DNA of 64,000 nucleotides from positions 1 to 64,000 of the forward strand of contig DBYX01000020.1 of assembly GCA_002311665.1 (NCBI GenBank), given 5' to 3'. A program made the position numbers and the translations under genes. Positions within the stretch are counted from its first letter, which is position 1, and each line of letters begins with the position of its first letter. Of the stretch, positions 17,517-27,442 are shown piece by piece. This DNA is from Lachnoclostridium sp. UBA1175 (GTDB lineage: Bacteria; Bacillota; Clostridia; Lachnospirales; Lachnospiraceae). Under the pieces are notes generated by a model that was not told the DNA's origin, searched no databases, and saw only the letters and a program-made list of their open reading frames with translations.

Positions 17517-20500
17517 ATGATGCACTTTAGGCAGGCAATCTCAGCAATCGCCGTTCAGGTGGCGCTGCTCGGACTGCTGTTCGGAGCGCCCTCTGTGAAG
17601 AGCACAGGCGCTGCGGCAGGCGCAAACAATCGTCAACAGGCGGCTGATCCGGTAGTTGCGAACGCAAGCCCGGACTCGGTGACAGGTAACATCGGAGGAA
17701 GAGTCAATCGCGATGGTGATGTACCGGAAATTCCGACGAATAATGATGAGGAACTGCCCGTGATCATCACCACGGAAGAACATCCGATCGTGATCCAGGT
17801 TATTGTTCCTCTCGGACCGTTTGGCTGTTCTCTCTCCCAAACGCCGGGCGGTTCAGTACGCCATTACTGGGATGACAACAGAAATGAACTGGTATTGGTG
17901 GCGGTGCCTGACGAAGGTTACCATGTCAAGTACTGGGGCGAATATGTAAACGGCGGACAAAGCACGGATGATCTGCGGATCAAGGTGATCGGCAATCCGG
18001 AGGCGCCGTTGGAATATCGCGTATCTACCCCTGACTGTCACATCATTGTGTTTTTCCAGAAGGATAATGAATTTACCGTATACAGGGCAAACTCCTCCAT
18101 GGGAGATTTACAGATCACCTCTCCTTCCGGCAATTTATTTGCTCCCGGTACGCAGGTGACTATCCATGCGACGCCGAGTGCGGACAGGTTTACCGTTACG
18201 GCCATTCAGATGGGTCGTTTTGCCGTCGACGATGATGGTTCGATCAATCTTGCGATTCTTGAGTGGCAGACCATATCCACGGATGCGGACCCCTCGACAG
18301 GCACATTTATTATGCCCGAGTGTGATGTATGGGTATGCGCGAGATACGATGCGGAGCCGATCCGTGTCACCGGAACATTGTCACCGGACTACTCTGGGTA
18401 TCTGAAAGTCCTGGAAGTCAACAAGAAGACGGGATATATCTCTTTGCGGGCACTGCCGGATTTCGGCTACTATTTTAAGGGGTGGTATGTCGGTGACGAG
18501 CTGGTCTGTCCGGATTATGTGCTGTCGACAGTAGTTACGGAGACAACACATTTCGTGGCGACCAATGAAGCACTCCCCGAGGGTAAGCACTGGCTGTACA
18601 TTGACGATGAGATTGAGCACGGCAAGTTGGAGATCGTTTCGCCGAAGCAGTTTTACGATGACGATGATACAGTACATGTAATTGCCACTCCCGATGAGGG
18701 GTATGCGCTTGATTCAATCAAAGTGGGAGCTGTCGCATGGGGATCTTTCTACTATGATTTTACATATCACTTTGACGATGCGTCCGATTGTGCATTCCCG
18801 ATTTACAGAGGCTGGGAAGGAAATGCGGTCAAGGCAATCTTTGTTCCCTGCTATACGGTTACTGCCCGCTCCAACGATACATCGTTCGGTTCGGTAACGG
18901 GCGAAGGTCAGTATAATGAGGGAAAGACCGTGACATTGACGGCAACGGCTGCCGACGGATACCGTCTGGTGGGTTGGACAATCGGCGGCACGCAGGTCGG
19001 CACAGACGAGACGTACTCCTTTGAGGCGACTGAGAACTGTATGGTTGTCGCGGTCTTCGAGAAGATCCCGGTTTACACCGTTACGGCTTCCGTCAACGAC
19101 GAGGCGTACGGAACGGTGAACGGCGGAGGAGAATACTTCGACGGAGCGAGCGTGACGCTCACTGCGACGCCGAACGACGGGTATCGTTTTGTCAAATGGC
19201 TGGTTGACGGTGAGGAAACAGAGACCGCCTCTGCATTATCCCTCACGGTATCTGCGAATACCGAGGTCACAGCTGTGTTTGAAGCAATCCCGGTATACAC
19301 CATCGGGATAACAGTCAACATTGAGGGAAGCGGTACGGCGACCGGAGCAGGTGAGTATCGTGAAGGCGCGACGGTAAATCTGAACGCGACCGCCAACGAG
19401 GGATACGCCTTCCTGTACTGGGAAATAAACGGGGAAATATTCAACTATCATGATTCCTGCTCCTTCACGATCAGTGAGGATTATGATATCGAAGCGGTAT
19501 TCGCTCCGCTCTACGTGCTCACGATTAATGTGTATCTCGAAGGGGAATTAAGCGAAAGCGACAGGACATCCTATTGCGAAGGAAGCGATTTCACCGTGAT
19601 GACGCCGGGGAAACCCGGATATCTTTTCCTCAACTGGAAGCGAGAAGGTGAAGTGGTAGGAGAGGAACCGGGCTATCACCTGGTTATCGATCAGGATATT
19701 GAGCTGAACTGCTACTATGAGCAGATCCTCAAAGTTACGACGCAGCCTTCGGATAAGACAGTCACGGAGGGCAAGACGGCGAAGTTTACGGTGGCGGCTA
19801 CAGTGACTGAAACGGTAACCTATCGGTGGCAGACGATGGCACCGAACTCGACGTCGTGGAAAAACTCGAACTCGACGAGCGCGACGAAGGCAACCTTCAG
19901 CATCGCAACGAAGCTCGCGCACAACGGGTACCGGTTCCGCTGCGTTGTCACCGACACGGAGAACGGAACGGTTGCGATCTCGGAGGCAGCGACGCTCACG
20001 GTGAATGAGTATATTGCTCCGCCGAAGATCACGACGCAGCCGAAGAGCCTGACCGTGACGGAGGGCGAGACGGCGAAGTTCACGATCGCGGTGACCGACA
20101 CGAGAACGTTCACCTATCAGTGGCAGACGAAGGCGCCGGGCTCGACAACCTGGAAAAATTCGACGTCCGCGAGCGCAAAGAAGGCAACGTTCAGCATTGC
20201 GACGAAGCTTGCGCACAACGGATACCAGTTCCGTTGCGTTGTCACGAATGACGGCGGCGTTTCCGTGACATCCGCGGCAGCGGCGCTCACAGTCAATGCA
20301 TATGTACCGGCACCGACGATCACGAAGCAGCCGAAGAGCACGACCGTAACGGTCGGCAAGACAGCGAAGTTCACGATCGAGGCGACGGCGGAGGGAACCG
20401 TCACATACCAGTGGCAGATCAAATCTCCGAGCGGAACGACGTGGAAGAATTCGACGTCCGCGAGCGCGAAGAAGGCAACCTTCAGCATCACGACGCAGAT

Positions 20501-20879
20501 GGCACACAACGGCTATCAGGTGCGTTGCATCGTTACAGACGCCGGCAACGGCGGTTCGACGACATCCGCGGCAGTAACCCTCACGGTGGAAGAGGTGGGA
20601 GCTTTGATCACGACGCAGCCGAAGAGCACGACGGTCTCGGCGGGCACGGCGGCGAAGTTCACGGTGGCGGCGACCGGCAACGGAACGCTGACCTATCAGT
20701 GGCAGACGATGGCTCCGAACGGAACGATGTGGAAGAACTCGACGTCCGCGAGCGCGAAGAAGGCGACCTTCAGCATCACGGCGCAGGCGGCGCACAACGG
20801 TTACCAGGTCCGCTGTATCGTCACGGACGGCGACGGAAAGACGACGACATCGGATGCGGCGACACTCACGGTGAACTGA
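17517..20879 (+). CDS. Large secreted protein with InlB B-type repeats and four Ig-like domains
   Basis: 1120 residues; ATG-ATG start with AAGGAGG 9 bases upstream. An N-terminal signal-like helix (VQVALLGLLFGAPSVKS) is followed by a poorly repetitive region to ~residue 440. InlB B-type repeats then begin near bases 18850, 19073, 19297 and 19512. The C-terminus is four Ig-like units (from 19730, 20026, 20317, 20605) with TYQWQTKAPGS and KKATFSI blocks almost identical to those of the upstream gene. There is no sorting motif. It is a paralogue of the 12682 gene with fewer repeats. An adhesin or envelope role is inferred from architecture only. Confidence 0.83.
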   Translation: MMHFRQAISAIAVQVALLGLLFGAPSVKSTGAAAGANNRQQAADPVVANASPDSVTGNIGGRVNRDGDVPEIPTNNDEELPVIITTEEHPIVIQVIVPLGPFGCSLSQTPGGSVRHYWDDNRNELVLVAVPDEGYHVKYWGEYVNGGQSTDDLRIKVIGNPEAPLEYRVSTPDCHIIVFFQKDNEFTVYRANSSMGDLQITSPSGNLFAPGTQVTIHATPSADRFTVTAIQMGRFAVDDDGSINLAILEWQTISTDADPSTGTFIMPECDVWVCARYDAEPIRVTGTLSPDYSGYLKVLEVNKKTGYISLRALPDFGYYFKGWYVGDELVCPDYVLSTVVTETTHFVATNEALPEGKHWLYIDDEIEHGKLEIVSPKQFYDDDDTVHVIATPDEGYALDSIKVGAVAWGSFYYDFTYHFDDASDCAFPIYRGWEGNAVKAIFVPCYTVTARSNDTSFGSVTGEGQYNEGKTVTLTATAADGYRLVGWTIGGTQVGTDETYSFEATENCMVVAVFEKIPVYTVTASVNDEAYGTVNGGGEYFDGASVTLTATPNDGYRFVKWLVDGEETETASALSLTVSANTEVTAVFEAIPVYTIGITVNIEGSGTATGAGEYREGATVNLNATANEGYAFLYWEINGEIFNYHDSCSFTISEDYDIEAVFAPLYVLTINVYLEGELSESDRTSYCEGSDFTVMTPGKPGYLFLNWKREGEVVGEEPGYHLVIDQDIELNCYYEQILKVTTQPSDKTVTEGKTAKFTVAATVTETVTYRWQTMAPNSTSWKNSNSTSATKATFSIATKLAHNGYRFRCVVTDTENGTVAISEAATLTVNEYIAPPKITTQPKSLTVTEGETAKFTIAVTDTRTFTYQWQTKAPGSTTWKNSTSASAKKATFSIATKLAHNGYQFRCVVTNDGGVSVTSAAAALTVNAYVPAPTITKQPKSTTVTVGKTAKFTIEATAEGTVTYQWQIKSPSGTTWKNSTSASAKKATFSITTQMAHNGYQVRCIVTDAGNGGSTTSAAVTLTVEEVGALITTQPKSTTVSAGTAAKFTVAATGNGTLTYQWQTMAPNGTMWKNSTSASAKKATFSITAQAAHNGYQVRCIVTDGDGKTTTSDAATLTVN
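19730..20876 (+). repeat. Ig-like domain repeat array 2 (four units)
   Basis: Four ~290 bp units with strong DNA identity to each other ('aattcgacgtccgcgagcgc' recurs) and to arrays in the neighbouring genes. Confidence 0.78.
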
Positions 20880-20894
20880 ACGGTTTAGGAATAC

Positions 20895-20923
20895 TTGACG
20901 CCTGTTTTGGAATACGCTATACT
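20895..20923 (+). promoter_or_regulatory. Promoter of the leucine-rich-repeat gene
   Basis: TTGACG at 20895-20900, a 17-base spacer and TATACT at 20918-20923. Confidence 0.75.
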
Positions 20924-20936
20924 AAATAGGTTGACG

Positions 20937-20965
20937 GGGCAGCCCTTTGACGGGGCTGCCCTTTT
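20937..20965 (+). terminator. Terminator-like hairpin just downstream of a promoter
   Basis: GGGCAGCCC (20937-20945) pairs with GGGCTGCCC (20953-20961), followed by TTTT. It starts about 7 bases after the predicted start point of the preceding promoter and ahead of the gene at 21003. It may terminate read-through from upstream or attenuate the new transcript. Confidence 0.65.
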
Positions 20966-21002
20966 CAGCGAAAAATGAAGATGGAATAGCGGAGGAAGAA
21001 AG

Positions 21003-23378
21003 ATGAAAAAGACAGTAGTTCAAAGAGCTTTCGGTGCGCTTGCGCTGTTGTGCGCGGTCGCTTTGCTGCTCGCTCTGGGCAGCGGTAAGGCCAATGCGCA
21101 GCAGGCAAACGATGTGCTGACGGAAGCCGCGATCGGAACAACGCTGAGAGTTCCGACAGCGAACGATGTGACCATCACGACACAGCCGGGCAACGTGTCC
21201 ATCACGGTGGGTAAGACGGCGAAGTTCACGGTGACAGCGACCGGTACGGGAACGCTTACGTATCAGTGGCAGACGAAGGCACCGAGCGCGACAACATGGA
21301 AGGATTCCACGTCCGCAAGCGCGAAGCAGGCAACCTTCTCAATCGTCGCACAGATCGCACACCACGGTTATCAGGTTCGTTGTATCGTGACGGAAGCGGG
21401 CAGCGGAAAGACTGCTACCACGAGCCCTGTGACGCTGACGGTCAAGCCGGCGATCACGACGCAGCCGAAGTCGCAATCGGTGCTTCTTGAGACACCTACG
21501 TCGTTCACGGTCGAGGTGACCGGTAAGGATACACTGAAATATCAGTGGCAGATGCTCGCCCCGAATGCGACGGAGTGGAAGAACTCCACGAACGCAAGTG
21601 CAAAGCGCGCAACGTTTACGATCACGGCGCAGAGCGCGCACCACGGCTATCAATTCCGCTGTGTTGTGACGGACGGCAACGGACAGAAGGCGTACTCGTC
21701 GGCTGCGAAACTGGCGGTTCGAAACTGTGAGATCAACGAGAAGAATTTTCCGGACCCGACGTTCCTTAATTACGTGAGGAATTACGACAATAACGCGGAC
21801 GGAAAACTGACTTACAATGAGATCAGCGGAGTTACCAATATTAATCTCGGTTACTATAGCAATTTGACGAATTACAAGGGAATTGAATTTTTTGTCAATC
21901 TGAAATCGCTCACATGCAGCGCTTCGTTTCCGGCTACGCTTGATGTGAGTAAAAACCTGCAGCTGGAGTCTCTCGATTGCACGGGCTGCGGCTTGACAAC
22001 GCTTGATGTGAGCAAGAACACGGAACTGACGGAATTGTACTGCGGTTATAATCAGTTGACGTCCCTCGATGTGAGTAAGAACACGAAGCTGGTGACCCTT
22101 CAGTGCGGTGATAACAATCTGACTTCAATTGATGTGAGTAAGAACACGGAGCTGAAAGAATTTTTCTGCAGTTATAATCAGTTGACGTCCCTCGATGTGA
22201 GCAAGAATACGGGACTGACAAACTTGGCCTGCGGTTATAATCAATTGACCTCTCTCAATGTGCGTAAGAATACCGCGCTGGTGGCCTTGTCCTGCTGCGG
22301 AGACAATCTTACAACGCTCAATTTGAGCAGTAATACGGCTTTGGTCGAGCTTCGAAGCGAAGATATAAAGGGATTGACCTCACTGAGCCTGAGCAATTGC
22401 GCGCAGATGCAAAAACTGTACGTTTCCCGTTCCGGAATTTCCAAGCTTGATGTCAGCAAGATGACTGCATTGACAACGCTCGAATGTTGCGATACGAATC
22501 TGTCATCGCTGAATGTTACCAATAATCCCGAACTTATAACATTGAGTGTCTATAACTGTCCGATAACAAAACTAAATCTGAGCAATAATACCAAGCTCCA
22601 GAAACTGCTGTGTTACGGAACAAAGATCACATCGCTCAACGTGAGCAAAAACACGGGATTAGTGACTCTGCAATGTAAAGGCGCGAAACTGACGACACTG
22701 AACCTGAAGAACAACACGGAGTTGACTACCCTGGACTGCAGTGACTGCGGTTTGCCGGCTCTTGATCTGAGTAAGAACACAAAACTGATAAACCTGTATT
22801 GCTCGGGGAATGCATTAACTACGATAAATGTAAGTCTGTTGCCCGCGTTGAAGGTACTGATGTGTTATGACAATCAAATGACATCCCTGAACCTTAGCAA
22901 GAATACGAGCCTTTTGAATCTTAACTGCCGGGATAATAAGCTTACCTCGTTGGATGTAAGCGTGATTCCTCAACTGGAAACACTGAACTGTAATAACAAT
23001 CAGCTCACCTCGTTGAAGCTCGGTGTGAACCAGAAGATTAAAGACCTGCAGTGTGACAACAACAACCTGAGCAAGCTGGATGTCGGAAAATGCTCGCGGC
23101 TAGAATTCTTCTCCTGCAGCAACAACAGTCTGTCAACGCTGGATGTGTCGACAAACAGCTTCTTGAGAGAACTGGTGTGCAATGATAACAAACTGACGGC
23201 ATTGAAACTGTTTGATATATATACAGTCGATGTGCGTATCATTGTGGCGGACAACAATAAACTGACGAAGCTGGATTGCAGTAAACTCAAAAATCTGTGC
23301 TATGTCGAAGTGGACAGCGGTGTAAAGGTAAGCATTGCGGCGGATAATCCTTCGGAAGCAATCGTCAGATACCGTTAA
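21003..23378 (+). CDS. Secreted leucine-rich-repeat protein with two Ig-like domains
   Basis: 791 residues with GGAGGAAG upstream. The signal peptide is ALALLCAVALLLALGSGKANA. Two Ig-like units (residues ~58-240) match those of the two upstream genes. A dockerin/EF-hand-like linker follows (KNFPDPTFLNYV, DNNADGKLTYNE). From ~residue 280 to the end there are ~21-residue leucine-rich repeats of the LTSLDVSKNTxLxxLxC type, with frequent Cys. In Clostridia such repeats are common in secreted binding proteins. No anchor is visible. Target and function are unknown. The shared Ig module suggests it works with, or evolved from, the two giant neighbours. Confidence 0.87.
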   Translation: MKKTVVQRAFGALALLCAVALLLALGSGKANAQQANDVLTEAAIGTTLRVPTANDVTITTQPGNVSITVGKTAKFTVTATGTGTLTYQWQTKAPSATTWKDSTSASAKQATFSIVAQIAHHGYQVRCIVTEAGSGKTATTSPVTLTVKPAITTQPKSQSVLLETPTSFTVEVTGKDTLKYQWQMLAPNATEWKNSTNASAKRATFTITAQSAHHGYQFRCVVTDGNGQKAYSSAAKLAVRNCEINEKNFPDPTFLNYVRNYDNNADGKLTYNEISGVTNINLGYYSNLTNYKGIEFFVNLKSLTCSASFPATLDVSKNLQLESLDCTGCGLTTLDVSKNTELTELYCGYNQLTSLDVSKNTKLVTLQCGDNNLTSIDVSKNTELKEFFCSYNQLTSLDVSKNTGLTNLACGYNQLTSLNVRKNTALVALSCCGDNLTTLNLSSNTALVELRSEDIKGLTSLSLSNCAQMQKLYVSRSGISKLDVSKMTALTTLECCDTNLSSLNVTNNPELITLSVYNCPITKLNLSNNTKLQKLLCYGTKITSLNVSKNTGLVTLQCKGAKLTTLNLKNNTELTTLDCSDCGLPALDLSKNTKLINLYCSGNALTTINVSLLPALKVLMCYDNQMTSLNLSKNTSLLNLNCRDNKLTSLDVSVIPQLETLNCNNNQLTSLKLGVNQKIKDLQCDNNNLSKLDVGKCSRLEFFSCSNNSLSTLDVSTNSFLRELVCNDNKLTALKLFDIYTVDVRIIVADNNKLTKLDCSKLKNLCYVEVDSGVKVSIAADNPSEAIVRYR

Positions 23379-23464
23379 ACCGCGGTTCGAGGGTGCGTCG
23401 CGGAAAACCGGAGGAACCGGGAACGTCGCATCGGTAGGAACAGTGAACAGTTCAATAACATAAT

Positions 23465-23500
23465 AACGGAGGCACGGTCGTAAGAACCGTGCCTCCGTTT
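23465..23500. terminator. Bidirectional terminator between the LRR gene and nifJ
   Basis: A 14-bp perfect stem (23465-23478 with 23486-23499) with a 7-base loop and a T-rich end. It lies between convergent genes. Confidence 0.85.
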
Positions 23501-23544
23501 ATTCGTTTCGTTAATGCAACCGGTGATGGCCGGCAGTGCACTGA

Positions 23545-26500
23545 TTACTTGTAAAGTTCTACGAGCTTCAGCAGGTGCTGATAACGCTCGTTTGCAACCT
23601 TCTCGGACTCGGCAAAGAGTTTCTCCGCACGCTCCGGGAACGGCTTGATCAGACGCGTGTAACGGGACTCGTTGTTGAGGAATTCCTGATACGTGCCGTC
23701 GCCTTCCTTGGAGGTAAGAGTGAACGGATTCTTGCCTTCTGCCTTGAGAGCAGGGTTGAAGGAGAAGAGATTCCAGTAGCCGGCCTTAACAGCCTTCTTC
23801 ATCTCATCCTGGCAGTGGTTCATACCGCCCTTAGCGATTCCGTGGAGCTCGCAAGGAGCGTAGCCGATGATGAGCGAAGGACCGTTGTAAGCCTCAGCCT
23901 CCTGGAGAACCTTAACTGCCTGAGCAGGGTTCGCACCGAGGGCAATCTGAGCTACATATACATAACCGTACTGCATAGCGATCTCGGAAAGGCTCTTCTT
24001 GCCGATCTCCTTACCTGCAGCAGCGAACTGGCAAACCTCACCGATGTTGGAAGCCTTGGAAGCCTGGCCGCCGGTGTTGGAGTACATCTCGGTATCGAAT
24101 ACCATTACGTTCACGTTCTCGCCGGAAGCAAGTACGTGGTCAAGTCCGCCGTAACCGATATCGTAAGCCCAACCGTCACCACCGAAGATCCATACGGACT
24201 TCTTAGCGAGGTAGTCCTTCTTAGCAAGAACTTCCTTGCAGAGGTCGCAGTCGCACTTCTCGAGCTCGGCAACCAGAGCAGCCGCGTCAGCGGAGTTCTT
24301 GAGGGTGTCATCCTTGGTAGCAAGGAAAGCAGCGATAGCAGCCTTCAAAGAATCGGAAGCATCACCTGCAGCGATCTCCTCAAGCTTGGCGATCGCCTGG
24401 TCACGAAGAACCTTCTGGCCGAGGTACATACCGAAGCCGTGCTCCGCGTTATCCTCGAAGAGGGAGTTCGACCAAGCCGGTCCCTTGAGGGAATCCTTGT
24501 TGACCGTGTAAGGCGAGGTAGCAGCCGGACCACCCCAGATGGAGGAGCAACCGGTCGCGTTGGAGATGTACATATGCTCACCGAAGAGCTGCGTGATCAG
24601 ACGTGCATAAGAAGTCTCGGCACAGCCTGCGCAGGAACCGGAGAACTCAAGCAGAGGCTGATTGAACTGCGAACCCTTGACAGCGGGCATCGTGTCAGCA
24701 ACAGCCTTCTTACCTACGTTAGCTACAAGGTAGTCGAATACCGGCTGCTCAGCTGCCTGGGACTCCTGAGGAACCATAGCGATAGCAGCGGTAGGACATA
24801 CGGTTACGCACTCGCCGCAGCCCATGCAGTCGAGAGGCGAAACGCTCATCGTGTACTTGTACTCGCTTGCCTTCGGCTTCGTATCCGCAAGCTTGATGTT
24901 AGCGGGAGCAGCCTTAACCTCATCCTCGGAAAGGAGGAAAGGACGGATCGTAGCGTGCGAGCAGACAAATGCACAGTTGTTACACTGGATACACTTAGCG
25001 GCATCCCACTCCGGAACGGTTACGGCCGTACCGCGCTTCTCGTAAGCGGAAGCACCGGTCTCAAACTGACCGTCTGCGATATCCTTGAATGCGGATACCG
25101 GGAGGCTGTAGCCATCCATAAGACCGATCGGATCAAGAAGCTCATTGACCATCTTAACGGTAGCGGGACGACCGGTGCGGTTGATCTGCTTGGGAGCGTC
25201 AACAGCGGTAGCCCAGTCAGCGGGAACCGTAACCTCGTGGATCGCATCTACACCGGCGTCGATAGCCTTGTAGTTCATCTCAACCACTGCGTCACCCTTC
25301 TTAGCGTAGGACTTCTTCGCAGCAGCCTTCATGTACTCAACAGCCTCGTCGATCGGCATAACGTTCGCAAGCTTGAAGAATGCGGACTGAAGGATCGTAT
25401 TGGTTCTCTTGCCCATACCGATCTCAATCGCCTTGTCGATCGCGTTGATCGTGTAGAGCTTGATGTTGTTCTTTGCAATGTACTGCTTAGCCTCAGCGGG
25501 CATATGCTCGTTGAGTTCCTCATCGGACCACTGGCAGTTGATCATGAAGATTCCGCCCGGCTTAACATCCTGAACCATCTTGTAACCCTTGATAACATAG
25601 GAAGGGTTGTGGCAGGCAACGAAGTCAGCCTGGTTGATGTAGTAAGGGCTCTTGATCGGCTTGTCACCGAAACGAAGATGGCTGATGGTGATACCGCCGG
25701 TCTTCTTGGAGTCATACTGGAAATAAGCCTGAATGAACTTGTCGGTGTGGTCACCGATGATCTTGGTGGAGTTCTTGTTGGCACCTACGGTACCGTCGCC
25801 GCCGAGACCCCAGAACTTGCACTCAACCGTGCCCTTCGCGGACGTGATCGGAGCGGGCTTGATCTCAGGAAGCGAAAGGTTGGTAACATCATCGACGATA
25901 CCGATGGTGAAACGAGCCTTCGGAGCATCCTTGGCAAGCTCGGTGTAGATCGCGAAGATCGACGAAGGAGCGGTATCCTTGGAACCGAGACCGTAGCGGC
26001 CGCCGGAAAGGATAATGTTGTTGAGACCTGCCTCACGGAGCGTCGTAGCTACATCGAGGTAGAGAGGCTCACCGAGGGAGCCGGGCTCCTTGGTACGGTC
26101 AAGAACGGCAATCTTCTTTACGGACTTCGGAAGAACCTTCAGAAGAGCGGAGGAAACCCAAGGACGATACAGACGAACCTTGATGAGACCGACCTTCTCA
26201 CCTGCAGCGGTGAGGTAGTCGATAACTTCCTCAGCAACGTCGCAAACGGAACCCATCGCGATGATCACGCGGTCAGCGTCTGCAGCGCCGTAGTAGTTGA
26301 AGAGATCGTAGTCGGTTCCGAGTTTCTCGTTGATCTTCTTCATGTACTTCTCAACAACTGCCGGCAACGCGTCGTAAACGGAGTTGCAGGCCTCACGATG
26401 CTGGAAGAACACGTCGTCGTTCTCGTGGGAACCGCGCATAGCCGGATGCTCGGGGTTCAGAGCGTGAGCACGGAACTCCGCAACGGCATCCATGTTCGTC

Positions 26501-27081
26501 ATCTCCTTGAGATCCGCATAGTCCCAAAGCTCGATCTTCTGGATCTCGTGGGAGGTACGGAAACCGTCGAAGAAGTTCAGGAACGGAACCTTGCCCTCGA
26601 TCGCAGCGAGATGAGCGACAGGAGAGAGATCCATAACTTCCTGCGGGTTGGACTCGGCGAGCATAGCGAAACCGGTCTGACGGCACGCATATACGTCACT
26701 GTGGTCACCGAAGATGTTCAGGGACTGCGTAGCAACGCAGCGCGCGGAAACATCGAAAACACAAGGAAGCTGCTCGGCAGCGATCTTGTACATATTAGGG
26801 ATCATCAGAAGAAGACCCTGAGAAGCTGTAAATGTAGTGGTGATAGCACCGGCAGCAAGGGAACCGTGAACGGTACCTGCGGCGCCGGCTTCGGACTGCA
26901 TCTCGGTAACCTTAACGGTGTTGCCGAAGATGTTCTTGCGTCCTTCCGCGGACCACTGGTCGATCGAGTCGGCCATCGGGCTGGAAGGTGTGATGGGGTA
27001 GATACCTGCGACTTCGGTGAAAGCGTATGCTACATGAGCCGCAGCGGTATTTCCATCCATGGACTGTTTCATTCTAGCCAT
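23545..27081 (-). CDS. nifJ: Pyruvate:ferredoxin (flavodoxin) oxidoreductase
   Basis: 1178 residues, the usual length of single-chain PFOR, with AAGGAGG before the ATG. It converts pyruvate and CoA to acetyl-CoA and CO2, reducing ferredoxin. Domains are in canonical order: the N-terminal pyrimidine/CoA region (AGIYPITPSSPMADSID), the gamma domain, then two 4Fe-4S ferredoxin motifs at ~697-707 (CIQCNNCAFVC) and ~752-762 (CMGCGECVTVC). The TPP domain has CAGCAETSYARL, TGCSSIWGG and GDGWAYDIGYGG with SNTGGQ. All cofactor residues I can check are intact. It is transcribed alone from a minus-strand promoter divergent from greA. Codon bias is strong, as expected for a highly expressed anaerobic catabolic enzyme. 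Confidence 0.98.
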   Translation of the reverse strand: MARMKQSMDGNTAAAHVAYAFTEVAGIYPITPSSPMADSIDQWSAEGRKNIFGNTVKVTEMQSEAGAAGTVHGSLAAGAITTTFTASQGLLLMIPNMYKIAAEQLPCVFDVSARCVATQSLNIFGDHSDVYACRQTGFAMLAESNPQEVMDLSPVAHLAAIEGKVPFLNFFDGFRTSHEIQKIELWDYADLKEMTNMDAVAEFRAHALNPEHPAMRGSHENDDVFFQHREACNSVYDALPAVVEKYMKKINEKLGTDYDLFNYYGAADADRVIIAMGSVCDVAEEVIDYLTAAGEKVGLIKVRLYRPWVSSALLKVLPKSVKKIAVLDRTKEPGSLGEPLYLDVATTLREAGLNNIILSGGRYGLGSKDTAPSSIFAIYTELAKDAPKARFTIGIVDDVTNLSLPEIKPAPITSAKGTVECKFWGLGGDGTVGANKNSTKIIGDHTDKFIQAYFQYDSKKTGGITISHLRFGDKPIKSPYYINQADFVACHNPSYVIKGYKMVQDVKPGGIFMINCQWSDEELNEHMPAEAKQYIAKNNIKLYTINAIDKAIEIGMGKRTNTILQSAFFKLANVMPIDEAVEYMKAAAKKSYAKKGDAVVEMNYKAIDAGVDAIHEVTVPADWATAVDAPKQINRTGRPATVKMVNELLDPIGLMDGYSLPVSAFKDIADGQFETGASAYEKRGTAVTVPEWDAAKCIQCNNCAFVCSHATIRPFLLSEDEVKAAPANIKLADTKPKASEYKYTMSVSPLDCMGCGECVTVCPTAAIAMVPQESQAAEQPVFDYLVANVGKKAVADTMPAVKGSQFNQPLLEFSGSCAGCAETSYARLITQLFGEHMYISNATGCSSIWGGPAATSPYTVNKDSLKGPAWSNSLFEDNAEHGFGMYLGQKVLRDQAIAKLEEIAAGDASDSLKAAIAAFLATKDDTLKNSADAAALVAELEKCDCDLCKEVLAKKDYLAKKSVWIFGGDGWAYDIGYGGLDHVLASGENVNVMVFDTEMYSNTGGQASKASNIGEVCQFAAAGKEIGKKSLSEIAMQYGYVYVAQIALGANPAQAVKVLQEAEAYNGPSLIIGYAPCELHGIAKGGMNHCQDEMKKAVKAGYWNLFSFNPALKAEGKNPFTLTSKEGDGTYQEFLNNESRYTRLIKPFPERAEKLFAESEKVANERYQHLLKLVELYK

Positions 27082-27145
27082 TATAGAAATCCTCCTTTTT
27101 CGTGGCTTTTGCTCTTGGAAAAATCAAGCTTTGCCCAACATTAAA

Positions 27146-27174
27146 AGTATAGCGTTTTTCACCCTGTTTGTAAA
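27146..27174 (-). promoter_or_regulatory. nifJ promoter
   Basis: On the minus strand TTTACA (27174-27169), a 17-base spacer and TATACT (27151-27146), 65 bases before the start codon. Confidence 0.8.
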
Positions 27175-27320
27175 CAACATTTTCCGATTCCGGGGGTGAT
27201 TTTTCTGTGTCCGGCGCCGAAAAAAGAACCAAGATTTTTTCGGAAAATCCACTTTTTTCATAAGAAACGGCGAAAAATGCGGAAAATGCCGAAAAACGCG
27301 ATATCGCCGTGTTTTTGTTG

Positions 27321-27350
27321 TTGACAAATCCGCGGGGTTGGTACTATACT
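27321..27350 (+). promoter_or_regulatory. greA-lysS promoter
   Basis: TTGACA at 27321-27326, an 18-base spacer and TATACT at 27345-27350. Confidence 0.82.
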
Positions 27351-27442
27351 TTCAAAAGTGTTTCTTCCTAAAGAGAACACGCACGGAGCATATGCCTGCG
27401 CAGGGATTTTGCGCACGGCCAAAACAGTCCGGAGGGAAGAGG

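Larger units (their letters stand above)
27082..27442. other. Intergenic region between divergent nifJ and greA
   Basis: It holds the minus-strand nifJ promoter (27146-27174), an A/T-rich centre with several GGAAAATG-type words (27178, 27281), and the greA promoter (27321-27350) with a ~90-base leader. No gene is seen. Confidence 0.7.

Noticed and set aside
23575..27144. Open frame of ~1189 codons on the plus strand opposite nifJ
   Set aside because: It mirrors the strongly codon-biased nifJ gene; no ribosome site, no recognisable domain, and nifJ is certain.
27338..27442. Upstream in-frame extension of greA
   Set aside because: It begins within the promoter and lacks a ribosome site; ATG 27443 has one and fits GreA length.
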